From: Lachnospiraceae bacterium NC2004 | Lineage (GTDB): Bacteria > Bacillota > Clostridia > Lachnospirales > Lachnospiraceae | Reading direction: 5' to 3' | Assembly (NCBI GenBank): GCA_000621905.1 | Contig: JHXB01000021.1 | Span: 1 to 33,633, forward strand | DNA length: 33,633 bases | In this document: in pieces, positions 25,890 through 32,645 of the stretch | Layout of the letters: the number at the start of each line of letters is the position of its first letter | How positions within the stretch are numbered: the stretch's first letter is position 1 | The notes under the pieces: generated by a model | Told to the model about the DNA's origin: nothing | Database searches by the model: none | Seen by the model: only the letters and a program-made list of their open reading frames with translations | Program-made: the position numbers and the translations under genes

Positions 25890-26018
25890 TTATAAGCCTC
25901 CTTTGTTTTACTGAATTCCCAATTAACAATGAATCAATATTAACAAAGGCTCTCCAGGCGTATGTGCCATCAAAGTAATTTTATATTAGCATATGAGAGG
26001 GGAGTTATCAAGATGTTT

Positions 26019-26312
26019 GGGGCGGATTTAGTTAGAGCATAATATGTTATTTTTTCGTGGCGCCTCTCGGCTTTGTGAAATTGACGATCTCGGCAACACA
26101 ATGCTACGTCGGACACGCTCTCGCTTCGGTAAAAACGTAACGGTACTAAATTCGTGCTGCGTATAACTTGCACTCATTAAGTACCGACGTTTTTATAGAG
26201 TCCGACTTAAGCATACGTGTAGCCGTGCTCTGTATTAAGTAACGAGACGCTTGGGCGCCCTGCGAAATAACACATTATGCTCTTTTTAATCCTCAGGGTG
26301 GCGGAGCCACCG
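26019..26312. repeat. Palindromic repeat element, copy B
   Basis: 294 bp, the same element as at 24651 and in the same orientation, sharing start (GGGGCGGAT), terminal inverted repeats (26034 to 26283), the TTTTT tail and the end hairpin. Differences in the stem between the copies keep pairing in at least one place (T-G in A, T-A in B). It carries a 110-bp insertion at 26122-26231 that copy A lacks. Confidence 0.85.
26122..26231. repeat. Structured insertion inside repeat copy B
   Basis: A 110-bp segment absent from copy A and bordered by GCTCT on both sides (26117-26121 and 26227-26231), like a 5-bp target duplication. It contains a strong hairpin: TAAAAACGT..CGGTACT pairs with AGTACCGACGTTTTTA, and GTGC/GCAC closes the tip. 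This suggests a small non-autonomous element nested in the repeat. Confidence 0.7.
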
Positions 26313-26347
26313 TGGGGATTTTTTGGGCCGGGAGTTGTATTGGTTTC

Positions 26348-26402
26348 AGGGTGGCGGAGCCACCGGGTTGCGCTGTCATTCTGAGCGAAGCGAAGAATCT
26401 TT
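26348..26402. repeat. Stand-alone GGTGGCGGAGCCACC hairpin and GAGCGAAGCGAAGAATC motif
   Basis: A third copy of the hairpin that ends both repeat elements, followed about 15 nt later by GAGCGAAGCGAAGAATC. I recall such GAGCGAAGCGAAG words as dispersed repeats in many bacterial genomes. The stretch 26313-26449 holds no gene. Confidence 0.6.
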
Positions 26403-26449
26403 ATCCCGAATGGAATGAGGGATAACTGACATGTGCTAACTACAATCTG

Positions 26450-26530
26450 TCAAGGTATAGATATACCTTGATGATATGTTTTAGGTTGATGTTGTTAGAA
26501 TAACGTTATCTTAGTCATGTTTCATGACTA
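26450..26530. promoter_or_regulatory. Dyad cluster upstream of the serine recombinase (possible res site)
   Basis: Two perfect dyads: TCAAGGTATA-GA-TATACCTTGA (26450-26471) and TAGTCATG-TTT-CATGACTA (26512-26530). ATAACGTTAT lies between them. Serine resolvases bind paired dyad subsites next to their own gene, so a recombination or autoregulation site is plausible but unproven. Confidence 0.45.
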
Positions 26531-26558
26531 TAGTTGACGTAAAAAGGAGGAACATCAA

Positions 26559-27158
26559 ATGGCAGAGGTAGGATACGTAAGGGTTAGTAGTGTAGAGCAA
26601 AATGAGGATAGACAACTGATTGCGCTCAAGAAGCTTGGGATAAAAGATGAGAGGATTTATGTAGATAAGCAGTCAGGAAGCTGTTTTAACAGGCCACAGT
26701 ATAAGAAAATGATATCTGAGCTTGCCGCAGGAGATGTCTTGTATGTGTTAAGTATAGACAGACTAGGAAGGAATTATGAAGAGATACAGAATCAGTGGCA
26801 TTTATTGACTAAGGAAATGAATGTAGATATCTGTGTTATTGATATGCCATTGCTTGACACCAGAACGGGAAAAGATCTTATAGGTACATTTATTGCGGAT
26901 CTTGTATTACAGATACTGTCTTTCTGTGCAGAGAGCGAGCGAAGAAATATACGCGAGAGACAAAAACAGGGAATAGCGGCAGCTAGGCAAAGAGGGGTGG
27001 TTTTTGGAAGGCCTAAGGCGGTGTTGCCTGATACGTTTATGGATATTGTTGCTAAATGGAGAAAGGGGCTTATAACTGCAGATGAGGCTGCGAGAATGTG
27101 TAATGTGAGTCGAAGTACTTTTTATCGAAGGGTTAAATGTGTGGAGAAATCGCAATAA
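26559..27158 (+). CDS. Serine recombinase (resolvase/invertase family)
   Basis: A 199-aa small serine recombinase. The catalytic domain opens with GYVRVSS (nucleophile S10) and continues with DKQSG..NRPQYKKM, IDRLGRNYEEI, DLVLQILSFCAESERRNIRERQKQGI. The C-terminal HTH is ITADEAARMCNVSRSTFYRR. Length and order fit Tn3-type resolvases and Hin-type invertases. AAAGGAGGA is the ribosome site. Dyads lie just upstream. No transposase of the matching type is in the window, so it may be a remnant of a mobile element or an orphan site-specific recombinase. Confidence 0.92.
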   Translation: MAEVGYVRVSSVEQNEDRQLIALKKLGIKDERIYVDKQSGSCFNRPQYKKMISELAAGDVLYVLSIDRLGRNYEEIQNQWHLLTKEMNVDICVIDMPLLDTRTGKDLIGTFIADLVLQILSFCAESERRNIRERQKQGIAAARQRGVVFGRPKAVLPDTFMDIVAKWRKGLITADEAARMCNVSRSTFYRRVKCVEKSQ

Positions 27159-27302
27159 GTGTACTTTCTGACACAGTATTATATTATATCACTACATTAT
27201 CTTTAAATCAATCGGGTGAATCAAAACAGCGTATATGTGCTAGATATACCACATGATTGCTGAAGAGCTTTCGATCTATTTGGAGATTCTCAAAAAGTAC
27301 AC
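27159..27302. repeat. Possible MITE or IS remnant bounded by 13-bp inverted repeats
   Basis: GTGTACTTTCTGA (27159-27171) begins right after the recombinase stop. Its reverse complement with one mismatch (TCAAAAAGTACAC) is at 27290-27302. The ~144-bp interval has no convincing gene. No clear target duplication is seen. Confidence 0.45.
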
Positions 27303-27564
27303 ATTAAGATTCAATATGATTGCGATAATATAAAACTCAATAAATACAGGCTATTATAGTAGTTTTAGAAAAAAATAAAAAATTTTTTAAAAATATAAAA
27401 CCAAATCTGTTTTTCATCCGTCTAATATACATAAGCAGTTAAAAAGAGGCTTATATTGTAGATTAGATGGGAGGGATCGTTATGCACGATACGAGTTAGT
27501 TTTACTTTTTTAGAAAAATAAGCAACTAAAACATTATTACTATATATAGAAAGAGGTATTTATT
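27303..27564. other. Intergenic region with leader structures before the lipoprotein gene
   Basis: Very AT-rich up to 27395. An ECF-like promoter lies at 27396-27422. An imperfect inverted repeat runs from about 27419 to 27470. A strong ribosome site (GGGAGGG) then precedes a 5-codon ORF, MHDTS (27482-27499). The real lipoprotein start is at 27565. Confidence 0.45.
27396..27426 (+). promoter_or_regulatory. ECF-sigma-like promoter
   Basis: TAAAAC (27396-27401), 17-nt spacer, CGTCTAA (27419-27425). This resembles promoters of Bacillus SigW/SigX/SigM type (TGAAAC and CGTC/CGTA). An ECF-like sigma factor is encoded 1.7 kb downstream, so control by it is an inference. Confidence 0.4.
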
Positions 27565-27999
27565 ATGAAGAAAATTATATTATTTGCATTAACAGTTGTA
27601 ACTATATTAACTATGAATGGATGTGGATCTACAGAAAATATTGAGCAGTTATCCACGAATACGTCGTCAATTGCAGAAAAACAAGAGTCTGTATCCGAAG
27701 AAACTGTCGAATCTAAGGAGGAACAGGCAGAAATAGAGGAAGAATGTTCATCCGAAGAAGCGTGCGAAACACATGTGTGTGATGTATGCGGTGGATCAGG
27801 AACTATTCATGTTGATAATACATGTCCTACATGTTTAGGCACAGGAATGGAAAATGTTTGGGTTAATGTATGTGACGGTATGGGTATGGTTGTTGGCCAG
27901 CGTATGGATACATATACCTGTAGCGGATGTAGTGGTTCAGGACAAATTGGTGCTAATGAGGTTACTTGCTCTGAATGTGCTGGTAATGGAGTTAAATAA
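27565..27999 (+). CDS. Lipoprotein with DnaJ-type CxxCxGxG zinc-finger repeats
   Basis: A 144-aa exported protein. The signal peptide is followed by a lipobox-like ..MNGC with Cys20 as the likely lipidated residue, then a Glu/Ser-rich linker (about 25-70). The C-terminal half has four CxxCxGxG motifs (CDVCGGSG, CPTCLGTG, CSGCSGSG, CSECAGNG) and one degenerate unit, CDGMG. In DnaJ, four such motifs bind two zinc ions. Finding them on a surface lipoprotein is unusual. Its leader region is nearly identical to those of the next two genes. The function is unknown. A redox, metal or protein-folding role is speculative. AGAGG ribosome site. Confidence 0.85.
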   Translation: MKKIILFALTVVTILTMNGCGSTENIEQLSTNTSSIAEKQESVSEETVESKEEQAEIEEECSSEEACETHVCDVCGGSGTIHVDNTCPTCLGTGMENVWVNVCDGMGMVVGQRMDTYTCSGCSGSGQIGANEVTCSECAGNGVK

Positions 28000-28057
28000 T
28001 TGACCAGATTGGTTAAAAGATGCATAACAGTTATATTTTAAGAAAGAGGTGTTTATT

Positions 28058-28510
28058 ATGAAGAAATGTATGATGATCGGATTATTTATAATTATGGCTA
28101 TAGGATTGAGTTTTAATACAATATGTCAGTCCAATGCCGCAACAAAAGTTAAATTAAACAAGAAAAGAATTACGTTACAGGTTGGAAAGAGTGCTACCTT
28201 AAAACTTAAGGGTACTAAAAAGAAGGTTAAATGGACTTCGAATAATAAGGCGGTTGCTACTGTGCATAAAGGTAAAGTTAAAGCGAAAAATATAGGTCAG
28301 GCTGTGATTACGGCTAAGGTAGGGAAAAAGAGTTATAAATGTATTGTATATGTTGGCTCAACCTCAACGTCAGTGTCGAACCATAGCACGGTATGCCCGT
28401 TTTGTAATGGAACCGGTCTGGAACTGATTACACAATTCGATCCTTTAACCGGAATTCCTTACAGTTATCAACAAACTTGTAGTGGTTGTGGAGGCGATGG
28501 GACTATATGA
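28058..28510 (+). CDS. Secreted BIG2-like protein with C-terminal CxxCxGxG pair
   Basis: A 150-aa exported protein. A signal peptide (about 1-28, ending near QSNAA) is followed by a BIG2/Ig-like domain (about 30-105, with RITLQVGKSATLKLKGT and VKWTSNNKAVATVHKGKVKA). A Ser/Thr linker and two CxxCxGxG motifs (CPFCNGTG and CSGCGGDG) follow, enough for one zinc site. BIG2 domains are common in cell-surface proteins of Firmicutes. The GTG at 28049 falls within the AGAGGTG ribosome site, so the ATG at 28058 is chosen. It lies 58 nt after the DnaJ-finger lipoprotein gene and shares its leader. Confidence 0.82.
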   Translation: MKKCMMIGLFIIMAIGLSFNTICQSNAATKVKLNKKRITLQVGKSATLKLKGTKKKVKWTSNNKAVATVHKGKVKAKNIGQAVITAKVGKKSYKCIVYVGSTSTSVSNHSTVCPFCNGTGLELITQFDPLTGIPYSYQQTCSGCGGDGTI

Positions 28511-28610
28511 GTAACAGAGTGTACAAGTTTTGTTTGAAGAATAAATAGGTTCTAAATAATTGAGATTTTCAATTATAAAATAAAATTATATTAAGAAAGA
28601 GGTAATTATT

Positions 28611-29099
28611 ATGAAGAAAGTATTATTATTTGCGTTAACAATTGTTGCTTTATTAACTGTTTATGGATGTGGTTCTTCAGGAAGTTCTATATCATTGGAG
28701 GATTATAATGCTGTTGTAGCTTCCAGGGATGCATTACAAACTGAATTAGCCAATGTAATGGCTGAGAGAGACGCACTTCAAGCTAAGGTGGATGAGTATG
28801 AGAGCGGTTCGCAACCTAATGCAGAATCAAATGAGACTGACACACAACCAACACAGGATAAAATGAAGGGTGTAGATGTTGTTTTAGGCGTTGGAGAATG
28901 GAAAGAACTTGATGCATCAGATTTTGTGAAATGTGGTTCATGTATAGCTGAATCAGAAGATTCTAAAATTGTTTCTGTGGATGAAGATGGAATAATAACA
29001 GCGAATAAGAAGGGAAAGACGAAGATAACATATTATCCCATTGATTCGAATGGAAAAACTTATGGAACTCCTTACGTTTATACGGTTTTGGTAAAATGA
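28611..29099 (+). CDS. Lipoprotein with coiled coil and BIG2-like domain
   Basis: A 162-aa protein. Its signal peptide is close to that of the lipoprotein encoded at 27565 (MKKVLLFALTIVALLTVYGC here), with Cys20 as the likely lipidation site. A coiled coil follows at about 30-65 (SRDALQTELANVMAERDALQ). Then come a short Asn/Thr/Gln-rich linker and a C-terminal domain (about 88-162) that looks like a diverged BIG2 fold (IVSVDEDGIITANKKGKTKI). It precedes the sigma factor gene by 49 nt and is probably in the same operon. The function is unknown. Confidence 0.82.
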   Translation: MKKVLLFALTIVALLTVYGCGSSGSSISLEDYNAVVASRDALQTELANVMAERDALQAKVDEYESGSQPNAESNETDTQPTQDKMKGVDVVLGVGEWKELDASDFVKCGSCIAESEDSKIVSVDEDGIITANKKGKTKITYYPIDSNGKTYGTPYVYTVLVK

Positions 29100-29148
29100 A
29101 ACAATAGTTTAGTACTATATATTACAGATTATATGAAGGAGTATAGTT

Positions 29149-30438
29149 ATGAGCAAGACGTTTGATGAGAAGAAATATCAGAAGAACAACCAAGAACTGG
29201 TTAAGTATGTAATCAAATATAAAGCCGGTGATAAGAGTGCTTTTGATTATGTATATAAGTATTCTGAGAAGTATGTATATTCAGTTATTAGCAAGATTGT
29301 TAAGAGTAAGTCTGATGTCGCTGATGTTATGCAGGAAACGTACATCAAGATATACGATCAGCTTGACAACCTTAAGACACCGGAGACGTTTTTGGTATGG
29401 GCAGGCAGAATAGCTAGCAATAATACCATTGACTATATGAGAAAGAATAATAAGGAAGTTTTGGCGACTGAGGAAAGTGAAGACTTTCTTTTTGAGAATG
29501 CATCAGAGGATACAGAGGAATTTATTCCTGAAAATGTATATCTTAGCAACGAGAAGCAGAGCGAGATAAGACAGATTCTTGACAAGCTTTCTGACGAGCA
29601 GAAGCTGACGATACAGTTATTCTACTTTGAAGAGTACTCTGTAAGTGAGATTGCAGAGTTGACCGGAGTTTCAACCGGAACAGTAAAATCAAGATTAAAC
29701 TACGCGAGAAATAGTATTAAGGATTATGTAAAGGAAGTGGAAGAGAAGAAGAATATCAAACTCTACAGTCTTTCAGGATTGCCTTTATTACTGTTCTTCT
29801 ATGGAGATATCAACAAAGTTGTTATTCCTAAGAGTATATCACTTGGTGTTCGTAAGGTGCTCGCAGCTAACAAGTCTGTGAGCGCCAAGATGGCAAGCAG
29901 TGTGGTAACGAAAGTTGTGTCCGGAACGGTTAAAGTGGCTGTGCTTGGTGGAGTGGCAGTAAGTGTTGTAACTCAACAGAATCTGAAGAAAGAATATGTA
30001 GCACATGAACTTAATCATATGGAAGTTGTAAAGACTTCGTATGTAGATTCGGGTGTTAAGCCAATTACGAAGCATGTTGTTGAGCCGGTTGAAATCGTTG
30101 AAAGTAGTGAGGAAGAGGTAGAACCAGAGGAAATTGGAGTTGTGGGAATACAACATCAATATCATTTAGATAAGTATCAGGGATGGTTCAGAGCATTACC
30201 TGACGAGTTGACCGAGGAAAACAAATTAGTAGTAGAGCCTGAATCAAGTGGGATGAGCATAGCAAGTATTAAGTACGATAAGAGTAATAATTGCTACGTT
30301 GTTACTTTTGATTTTGAGGAAGGCAGTTATGGAGATCACGAATTTAAGGTAACTATGGGGGACGTTAGCATCGAAGATAGCATCCGTGTTACCACTGGTA
30401 GTACGTCTACTGTCGAGAGTAATTACTCTGCATACTAG
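29149..30438 (+). CDS. ECF-like sigma-70 factor fused to a membrane-spanning C-terminal extension
   Basis: A 429-aa protein, about twice the usual ECF length. Region 2 is at about 12-100 (DYVYKYSEKYVYSVI, DVADVMQETYIKIYDQL, ASNNTIDYMRK) and region 4 at about 138-195 (SDEQKLTIQLFYFEEYSVSE, GVSTGTVKSRLNYAR). A hydrophobic patch at 205-219 and a membrane-like segment at about 258-275 (VKVAVLGGVAVSVV) follow. A further ~150 residues, acidic near 315-325 and then beta-rich, lie probably outside the cell. No separate anti-sigma gene is seen. The extension may hold the factor at the membrane. GGAG ribosome site. Confidence 0.88.
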   Translation: MSKTFDEKKYQKNNQELVKYVIKYKAGDKSAFDYVYKYSEKYVYSVISKIVKSKSDVADVMQETYIKIYDQLDNLKTPETFLVWAGRIASNNTIDYMRKNNKEVLATEESEDFLFENASEDTEEFIPENVYLSNEKQSEIRQILDKLSDEQKLTIQLFYFEEYSVSEIAELTGVSTGTVKSRLNYARNSIKDYVKEVEEKKNIKLYSLSGLPLLLFFYGDINKVVIPKSISLGVRKVLAANKSVSAKMASSVVTKVVSGTVKVAVLGGVAVSVVTQQNLKKEYVAHELNHMEVVKTSYVDSGVKPITKHVVEPVEIVESSEEEVEPEEIGVVGIQHQYHLDKYQGWFRALPDELTEENKLVVEPESSGMSIASIKYDKSNNCYVVTFDFEEGSYGDHEFKVTMGDVSIEDSIRVTTGSTSTVESNYSAY

Positions 30439-30451
30439 TAAGGAGATTGAT

Positions 30452-32416
30452 ATGAAAGTTAAGAAAATTATTATTATTATCTTTATAGCTATGATAAGTA
30501 GTTTTATAACTGAGTTACATGTTGGTGCTGTTAAACTTGATGATCTAAAAAAACACGCACAAAGAGATATAAAGGATGAAGAATATGATGAAGCTATTCC
30601 TATTCTGCAGGCGATTCTGAAGTATGATACATATAATGAGGAGTGTATTTGTTCTTTACTTTCGTGCTATAGTGAACTAGAATTTAACGAGAAAATAGTT
30701 TCGTTTGTAAAAATGAGGCAGGATGGTATCAAAAAACTTAGCGAGCGAGATAAAATATATGAATATTACTATAGAGCATTATATAATATGGCATTGTACT
30801 ATGATATTATTAATTTTTACGAAGAATCAGGCGATGACTGTAATGTGTACGTAGGAGCAGCTTATATAAAGCTAGGTGAGTATGATAAAGCCGAGACGAT
30901 TCTAAAAGATGGATTAGAGAAAGAAAAGTCTAAAAAGAAAGGCAAGAAAAGTGAAAAAAATATTATAGAATATGAAGCTTATGTTCTATGTTGTAATCTT
31001 TTGAAAAATCCACAAAATGCTGACACAATTGTAAAGAAATTTGAAAAGGAGTTTAAGAAGGTTTCTATTTGTTATGGATTATACTACTCGAAGATGTATG
31101 AAAAGTGTTATGAATATTCTGTTCCCAATATTGATATTTCAAGAGCGGGAAAGCAATGTGAATACTTGTCTTGCTGCACGTTAGTAGAATTAGGAAAGTA
31201 TGACGAAGCGATTTCAGCATATGTTAAGTTTAGTAGAAAAAGACATGATGATGATGGTTTTGCAAGGCATGATTTCCATGAAGAAATGGCTGAGATATAT
31301 GAAGTGTATTTAAATGATAAGGCTAATGCTAGTGATAAGTGGAATCATAGAGAAACATATGTAAAGAAGTGGGATGATTATGCACGTCGGACTAAGAAAA
31401 AAGGTTACGAAAATCTCGGCAAACTTAAAGAATCTGCTAAAGATTTTATAGGATTACCTGAAGATGATAAGAGCTTCCTTGTAATGCTATACAACTCGAA
31501 GTATCGTAATGCATATGCTAAAGATTTAATAAGTTACACTGATTATATAATATCTGATATAGGCAATGATATTGAGGTGCTTAGGATAAAGGCGAATCTT
31601 CTTATAGAGTTTGGTTATTACGAAGATGCAGTATCATGTATAAAATTAGCCAAGAGTAATATGAAATATGATTATCCGGAATTTGATAAATTGCTTATAA
31701 GGGCGTATGAGTATTCTGGGGACTATATTAAAACTCTTAAGTTGATGACTAAGTATTTAGATGAGTATCCATCCGATTATGATATATTGATTGAAAAGGC
31801 TGATGTGCTTATTGAATCCGATTCAAATTATGATGGCGCATTAGAACTGGTTGAATCTGTTGTTGAACGCTACGGATATAACCAGGAAGCGTATAGGATG
31901 ATTATGTATTGTAATTATAAACTTGGTAAATATGGTGATGTTAAAGATATCTCATCTCAGTTGATTGAAAATAACAAAAAAGATCATGTTGCGACGATTT
32001 ATAATGCATTGTCTCTTAAGAAACTAGGAGATAGTAGTTATCAGGAAATCATAGACAAGGTTAATGATGAGACTAAGATTAATGAATGGGATAGAGCGTA
32101 TATTAACGCATTACTTGAAAAAAACGACGAATGTATTAAGAATATTTCAGAAGTACGTGATCTTAATTTCAAAAATGACGCATACATAAGAACTTACTAC
32201 GTATTTGATGGTTTGCATAATAATAATGAGTTTAAAACGATGCTCAATGTGACGTATCCGGAGAGGTATCTTAAGAAGAAATATACTAAGTACATGTACA
32301 TTGCAGTTATAGCAACCGGCTCTGCATTTGTTCTTGTTGTGATTATCGCGATTCTTAAGAAGTTATCTATAAGGCGTGCGAAGAAGAAGTATAATGCTAG
32401 GCACAAGGAAATGTGA
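30452..32416 (+). CDS. Membrane-anchored TPR-repeat protein
   Basis: A 654-aa protein with a signal peptide or N-terminal anchor (about 5-26). Many tetratricopeptide-like helices follow between about 30 and 560 (YDEAIPILQAILKYD, YIKLGEYDKAETILKDGL, LVELGKYDEAISAYVKF, LIEFGYYEDAVSCIKLA). A C-terminal membrane helix (about 610-633) and a very basic tail complete it. The topology suggests TPRs outside and a cytoplasmic tail, or a cleaved signal with a C-terminal anchor. The frame is open upstream to 30386 but overlaps the sigma gene. The ATG at 30452 with TAAGGAG fits, 13 nt after the sigma stop. It is probably translationally coupled. The partner is unknown. Confidence 0.85.
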   Translation: MKVKKIIIIIFIAMISSFITELHVGAVKLDDLKKHAQRDIKDEEYDEAIPILQAILKYDTYNEECICSLLSCYSELEFNEKIVSFVKMRQDGIKKLSERDKIYEYYYRALYNMALYYDIINFYEESGDDCNVYVGAAYIKLGEYDKAETILKDGLEKEKSKKKGKKSEKNIIEYEAYVLCCNLLKNPQNADTIVKKFEKEFKKVSICYGLYYSKMYEKCYEYSVPNIDISRAGKQCEYLSCCTLVELGKYDEAISAYVKFSRKRHDDDGFARHDFHEEMAEIYEVYLNDKANASDKWNHRETYVKKWDDYARRTKKKGYENLGKLKESAKDFIGLPEDDKSFLVMLYNSKYRNAYAKDLISYTDYIISDIGNDIEVLRIKANLLIEFGYYEDAVSCIKLAKSNMKYDYPEFDKLLIRAYEYSGDYIKTLKLMTKYLDEYPSDYDILIEKADVLIESDSNYDGALELVESVVERYGYNQEAYRMIMYCNYKLGKYGDVKDISSQLIENNKKDHVATIYNALSLKKLGDSSYQEIIDKVNDETKINEWDRAYINALLEKNDECIKNISEVRDLNFKNDAYIRTYYVFDGLHNNNEFKTMLNVTYPERYLKKKYTKYMYIAVIATGSAFVLVVIIAILKKLSIRRAKKKYNARHKEM

Positions 32417-32503
32417 TTGTTGCGAATAGTATAACATTTTAGGCGTTTTCGGTATTGTATACGACAAGATAAGTACGAGGAATAATAAAGTGAGGTGATT
32501 GCC

Positions 32504-32578
32504 ATGGGTGATATCACTTTCCAAGAACTGCTTCTTCTATTATATGGTGAAAAAGGCATATATCCAAAAGAGGAGTAA
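32504..32578 (+). CDS. Possible 24-aa small protein
   Basis: A short ORF with a clear GTGAGGTGAT ribosome site. The encoded 24-aa peptide begins MGDITFQELLLLLYGEKG, with a Leu-rich centre, and ends in charged residues. It lies 87 nt beyond the TPR gene and right before a terminator. The hydrophobic run is too short for a normal transmembrane helix. Its nature is uncertain. Confidence 0.45.
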   Translation: MGDITFQELLLLLYGEKGIYPKEE

Positions 32579-32604
32579 TTCTAACTACAACTTAATAATA
32601 AAAA

Positions 32605-32645
32605 AACACAGGATAAGTATTTAGTGCTTATTCTGTGTTTTTTTA
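32605..32645. terminator. Terminator between the TPR-operon end and the toxin gene
   Basis: AACACAGGATAAG pairs with CTTATTCTGTGTT (one G-T pair), followed by a run of T from 32638. The AT-rich flanks make it usable from both sides, since the toxin gene ends at 32643 on the other strand. Confidence 0.85.

Noticed and set aside
24651-26312. CRISPR array
   Set aside because: Only two long copies with palindromic ends 1.37 kb apart. No short regular repeat-spacer pattern is present anywhere in the window.
29097-29125. Perfect ECF-type -35 word TGAAAC before the sigma factor gene
   Set aside because: No CGTC/CGTA-like -10 at 16-17 nt. The word includes the stop codon region of the preceding gene, so it is probably chance.
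32197-32559. Leftward open frame of 120 codons opposite the TPR protein end
   Set aside because: Antisense to the C-terminal membrane helix of the TPR protein, with no ribosome site or recognisable domain.
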